Translations under genes and position numbers: made by a program | Assembly: GCA_963921425.1 (NCBI GenBank) | Contig: OY992833.1 | Coordinates: 17,339,738-17,403,737 of the forward strand | Direction: 5' to 3' | From: Dryas octopetala | Taxonomy: Eukaryota > Streptophyta > Magnoliopsida > Rosales > Rosaceae | Length of the DNA: 64,000 bases | Notes under the pieces: model-generated | The model's input: only the letters and a program-made list of their open reading frames with translations | Databases searched by the model: none | Told to the model about the DNA's origin: nothing | Shown: in pieces, positions 60,901 through 64,000 of the stretch | How positions within the stretch are numbered: the stretch's first letter is position 1 | Layout: every line of letters begins with the position of its first letter

Positions 60901-61531
60901 CTGGTAGGCCCAAGAAAAAAAGGACAGATGGCCCAGGTGAAGTTCCAGCTGCAAACCCTATCCCAAACCCCAATCCATTAGAAGTGGCCCCACCTCAAGT
61001 ATTGAGAAGACATTGGGTAACTATCAGATGCAGCAAGTGTGGAGCTGAGGGCCACAATGTGAAAACTTGTAAAAGGGTCGTAGGCAATCAGGTATTTATG
61101 CTTCTCTTTATACATGCTGAATTTTCATACACTTATTTCATTTGTATTTGAGTCATAATTCTGGTTTGGCAGAATGTGCAAGGTGAAAGGAGTATGACAT
61201 CCCCTCAAGTTCAAACTCAACAAGATGCACCAACCTCAGTTACTCGAAGTGCAAACATGGTACAATGCAAATCCTTTATGTGATGTTCTTGTTATGTTAT
61301 TGTGTTGGGACTCAACCAGTATCATTAATTCAATGTGATGGACAGGTAATAAGGAAGGTGACCAGAGGTAGAGCTAGAGGTATGGTAATAGGGGGAGGGA
61401 GTGGGAGAGGTGTAGTAACCACTGAGCCTTCAAATTCAACTGCAGCAAGGAGAGGCAGAGGCAGAGGCAGAGGCAGAGGCAGAGCTAAGGCAAGCAATGT
61501 GACCAGAGGAAGAGGAAGAAGTGGGAGTTGA
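57952..61531 (+). CDS. MuDR-type MULE transposase, 4 exons
   Basis: Predicted exons are 57952-57985, 58351-61091, 61173-61259 and 61346-61531, all GT-AG and in frame, giving 1015 aa starting MDGNLEFYTV. The reading frame of exon 2 has no upstream ATG, so the small first exon is needed. Order of parts: a PB1-like N-terminal domain typical of plant MuDR proteins (about 12-110); an Asp/Glu-Gly repeat (about 190-250); a DNA-binding/MuDR region (about 330-420); the DDE transposase core with D535 (IGVDGCH), D599 (ISDKQKG) and E699 (CESF); a SWIM zinc finger from C789 (CSCRRWELSGIPCVHAIA); a CCHC knuckle from C905; and an Arg-Gly-rich tail. All catalytic residues are present, so it may be functional. 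It cuts and inserts MULE DNA at the TIRs in the nucleus. First exon and last two exons are inferred from splice logic. Confidence 0.88.
58875..59058 (+). repeat. GATGGTGAA-type coding minisatellite
   Basis: Tandem 9-bp and related units (gatggtgaa, gatgatgaa, gctgctgaa) encode an acidic Glu-Asp-Gly then Glu-Ala-Ala/Val-Gly-Glu stretch in the transposase. The unit length is a multiple of three so length changes stay in frame. Confidence 0.9.
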
Positions 61532-61683
61532 TGCTAAGGCAGAGCTAAGGCAACCGTTGGAGTAGAAATAGGGTTACTAGATTTTTTTGCTTCTTGTTGT
61601 GTTTTGATTGACCAAGGTATTTAAGCTCTGTGTTTGTAAAAATGTGGTTCTTTTGAACATTTCTGGACAATTTTTGGGCTGGC

Positions 61684-61900
61684 AGGTTTAATGCAAATTG
61701 GAATGCAGTTTGGTTGCCAAATTATGGCTGGCAGGTTTTATGCAAATTGAAATGCAGTTTGGTTGCCAAATTATGCAAATTGGAATACAGGTTTTATGCA
61801 AATTGGAATACAGGTTTTATGCAAATTGGAATGCATTTTATTTGCAAATTGGAATGCATTTTATTTGTCTGTCTTGTAACCAGTTTGGTTGCCAAATTGT
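61684..61900 (+). repeat. Tandem repeats between the two MULE genes
   Basis: Words 'atgcaaattggaatgca', 'ggttttatgcaaattggaa' and 'tttggttgccaaatta' recur five or more times in a staggered array. It lies just after the transposase stop, in the intergenic gap between the convergent genes. Confidence 0.85.
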
Positions 61901-62225
61901 GATGCATTTTGGCGTACACTTTGACTAAAGGGTTTGGAATGCATAAATGAGGCAAAGCCTAAAATGCTACTTCAACTTCTAGCATTACAAAGTAAAACAA
62001 AGCCAGTTTCTACCATTACAAAGCATGCCATTTCTACACAGGTTGACCGAAATGCCATTCGTACAAAGCAAGTCCTTTACACCACCAAACACCCAAAAGC
62101 CATGGCAAAGGTCCAAAACAGAGCATACCCGAAAACCAAAAAACTTAAGCTAACAAGTACATAAACTTCCAAACACAGATCACCCAAAAGTCATTCCCAC
62201 TACACCCACGTTCCTCCCATTTAAA

Positions 62226-62656
62226 TTACATCATCATCATCATGGTCAGTATAAAGAAAACCCAACTCAGCCCCAAACAGAGCAGCAACGCCTTCTCTTT
62301 TGTCCTCTGTTTTTTGATGGTCTCTTCCAATCCTCCAATCCTTCTAAGCAATCCGGGAATAACCTGCCTAGAACGTGCACACATAGGAGGGTCCAACCAA
62401 TTCCAGAGATCACATCCTCCATTTCGCTGCAAAATGATGGATTTTAAATCCACAAAACCAATGACCCGAAAATGACAAGAAAAAAAAAATACACAAATAA
62501 ACACCCATGCATCTATCTTACCTTCCCGAGTTGGCATGCCTCGAATCTTCTTCCTGGGTTAAGATCAGTCCAGCTAGTGGTTGTTCGGGCAAGCCTCCCA
62601 CAGTCACAGAATCTTTCACCAATCCATCTTTGCGTTGAAGATGTGGACGAAGACAT
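62226..62656 (-). CDS. GRF zinc-finger / transmembrane small protein carried by the MULE
   Basis: Two exons on the minus strand, 62656-62522 and 62426-62226, join GT-AG in phase 0 to give 111 aa. The GRF zinc-finger signature spans the splice: C-D-C-G-R-L-A, then TSWTDLNPGRRFEAC, then G-G-C-D-L-W-N-W-L-D. After it come a charged, probably coiled-coil stretch (RRIGGLEETIKKQRTKEKA) and a C-terminal hydrophobic segment ending in five Met. This is the architecture of small plant proteins annotated 'At4g04775-like'; their function is not established. GRF fingers in other proteins bind single-stranded nucleic acid. The gene reads inward from the right TIR, convergent with the transposase, like mudrB in MuDR. 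The ATG at 62656 is the first in frame; the open frame extends upstream without another ATG. Confidence 0.75.
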
Positions 62657-62720
62657 GTTTCTGTTTGGGGTCAAGAATGGGGTACCTGATGTGGACGAAG
62701 ATGTGGACGAAGATGTGGGC
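62646..62720. repeat. Short tandem repeats 'gatgtggacgaa'
   Basis: The 12-bp word gatgtggacgaa occurs three times, plus a variant (gacgaagacatg), in the 5' leader and first codons of the GRF gene. On the minus strand it would encode Ser-Ser-Thr-Ser units. Confidence 0.7.
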
Positions 62721-62962
62721 AGCAGCAAGGATATATTAGGTACCTGATCTCATACATATAACCCACAAAAACTAATATTTAATTATTGGAGGGAAATGTT
62801 CTGCCTATTATTGGAGGGAAATGTTCTGGTATAGGCAGGGAGGGAAGAAAATGGCGGGGGGAAGGGTCTTTGTGCATTTCGATCTAGACCTAATTTAGAT
62901 ATGAATTCACCATTTTATCCTTTAATTTGATAGTAGTTATTGACATTTTAATGGAATAGAAT

Positions 62963-63138
62963 TAGGATATGAATTCACCATTTTGTCCTTAAGTTTAACG
63001 GTTGTTATTGACATTTTGACGGAATGGATCATGTTGGCAAACGTTAAATATTTCGTGGATTAAGTTGGCCAAAAAAAAAAAGGGTGGACCAAAGTGAGAC
63101 TTTGGAACAAATAAGTGGACTAAATTGGTAATTCCCTC
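62963..63138 (-). repeat. MULE right terminal inverted repeat
   Basis: Inverted partner of 57327-57502. It contains the presumed promoter of the antisense GRF gene. Confidence 0.9.
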
Positions 63139-63432
63139 TATAATATTATGAGGAACAAAACTTTTGATGGCCGGCCCTTCAAGTGATCAAAGATTTTGTT
63201 TTTAGAATTCACATATGTTACAACCTTTAGATAATGCGAGATGTCAGTTGACGTCTTTTTGCTTGTATATGCAGCCAAATTTTTTATTGGTAACAATATA
63301 ATATTTGAAACAAAATTTTTGATATTTTTACTATTTTCTCTTTTCTAGATTATTATTATTATTTTTTTCATATATAAGCAGATGGTAATCCTTACTTATG
63401 TATTAGTCTGAACTTTTTATCACTAAGAAACT
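63139..63432. other. Gap between MULE and subtilase remnant
   Basis: AT-rich, about 290 bp. It would be the 5' flank of the protease remnant. No promoter motif called. Confidence 0.35.
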
Positions 63433-64000
63433 ATGGGGTTCAGTAACAAGATTGATCTACTTTACTTTTTTATTTTGTCACATATATTTTCTCTTAGCAA
63501 TCCATGCTAATTCAGTATCATTAGAGAGGTCTACCTATATTGTTTACATGGACAAGTTACCGATGCCTCAAGTATTTGCTAATGATAATAATTGGTATTC
63601 ATCCATGATCGATTCCTTCAAATTTTCAAATTCAATCTCATTACATGACCGTCAATCTTCTCCATCCATTTTGTACACTTATGAACATGCTTTTTCTGGT
63701 TTTTCTGTTGTTTTATCTTTAAACGAACTAAATATTTTAAAGAAGTTTCCGGGATTTATCTCAGCTTATAGTGATGATCGAGCCTCTAACTCTTGGTACC
63801 ACTCGAACCCCTGAATTTCTTTCTCTTAATCCATCAACTGGTCTATGACCTATCTCAAATTGTGGCCAAAATATTATTGTTGGAATCATAGATAGTGGTA
63901 TTTGGCCAGAAAATCCGAGCTTTGAAGACCATGATATGAATGAAACAAACCCAGTAAAATGGAAAGTTTCATGTAAAGGAGGAGGTCATGGAGACTTTAA
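63433..64000 (+). pseudogene. Subtilisin-like serine protease (SBT), broken, runs off window
   Basis: The sequence encodes a signal-peptide-like hydrophobic start, then the inhibitor I9 propeptide (STYIVYMDKLPMPQVF ... SILYTYEHAFSGFSVVLS ... KKFPGFISAYSDD), then the start of the S8 catalytic domain with the Asp motif IIDSGIWPE. Plant subtilases are secreted proteases of about 750 aa. Three breaks are visible: the natural-looking ATG (63433) is in a different frame from the propeptide; a one-base shift near 63782-63787 moves LGTTRTPEFLSL into another frame; and a TGA at 63846-63848 falls in that frame, where homologues usually have Trp (GLWP). The gene continues past 64000, so the rest is unseen. 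Assembly errors could explain single-base shifts, but not easily all three. Confidence 0.82.

Larger units (their letters stand above)
57327..63138. mobile_element. Complete two-gene Mutator-like element (MULE)
   Basis: Long terminal inverted repeats of about 175 bp bound the element (57327 to about 57502 and about 62963 to 63138). Both arms start GAGGGAATTACCAATTTAGT and end near GGTGAATTCATAT, with only a handful of mismatches over their length. Inside lie a plus-strand MuDR-type transposase gene and a minus-strand GRF zinc-finger gene, arranged convergently, each reading inward from one TIR. The flanks are TA-rich (left in a TA microsatellite), so the expected 9-bp duplication cannot be assigned. 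High TIR identity and open frames suggest recent activity. Confidence 0.93.

Noticed and set aside
58341-61151. Transposase as one uninterrupted 936-aa ORF
   Set aside because: The frame opens at a TTG, not an ATG, and its end runs through a GT donor at 61092. The four-exon model gives a proper ATG and the Arg-Gly-rich tail.
57318-63151. A definite 9-bp target-site duplication for the large MULE
   Set aside because: The left flank is a TA microsatellite and the right flank reads tataatattatga; several partial matches are possible and none is exact.
1-64000. CRISPR array, bacterial operon or phage content
   Set aside because: Introns, LINE/MULE/hAT elements and plant gene families show a plant nuclear sequence; the repeats found are microsatellites, minisatellites or transposon ends.

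Overview
The window reads as plant nuclear DNA, almost certainly from a eudicot. It is AT-rich, its genes carry introns, and its two conserved host genes are plant families. Most of the remainder is transposon-derived: hAT and Mutator-like DNA elements, an intact LINE, and SSR-rich intergenic sequence. I cannot name the species from the sequence.

Layout. Positions 1-17.6 kb are intergenic. They hold a hAT-type element (770-2504) with a second, Tip100-like element nested in it, a long-TIR Mutator-type element with a GC-rich unique core (4380-5524), and a 402-bp Mutator-type MITE with a perfect 9-bp target-site duplication (10542-10943). A complete three-exon SMXL4/5-clade gene follows (17932-22085, +; predicted 1064 aa). 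The stretch 22.1-28.4 kb is gene-free and contains a hAT MITE with a perfect 8-bp TSD. From 42431 back to 28467, on the minus strand, runs a complete 21-exon gene for the plant CLEC16A/GOP-1-like protein (TT9; predicted 862 aa). I could join every exon in frame at GT-AG junctions.

From about 43 kb the window is transposon-dominated. A ~2.1-kb unit is tandemly duplicated (43929-46641 and 46663-55132). Copy 1 has gained a 619-bp fold-back element. Copy 2 has gained a full-length LINE (48495-54877) with both ORFs open, a poly(A) tail and a perfect 19-bp TSD. Next come a 1.2-kb Mutator-type element with a perfect 9-bp TSD (55520-56754), a 5'-truncated LINE tail (57056-57220), and a complete ~5.8-kb MULE with ~175-bp TIRs (57327-63138). 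This MULE carries two convergent genes: a four-exon MuDR-type transposase with its DDE residues (1015 aa), and a two-exon antisense gene for a GRF zinc finger plus C-terminal hydrophobic segment (111 aa). The window ends inside a broken subtilisin-like protease gene.

The two host genes have no evident functional link. The strongest candidate for a distinctive system is the two-gene MULE, whose layout parallels maize MuDR (mudrA/mudrB) but with a GRF-type second protein.
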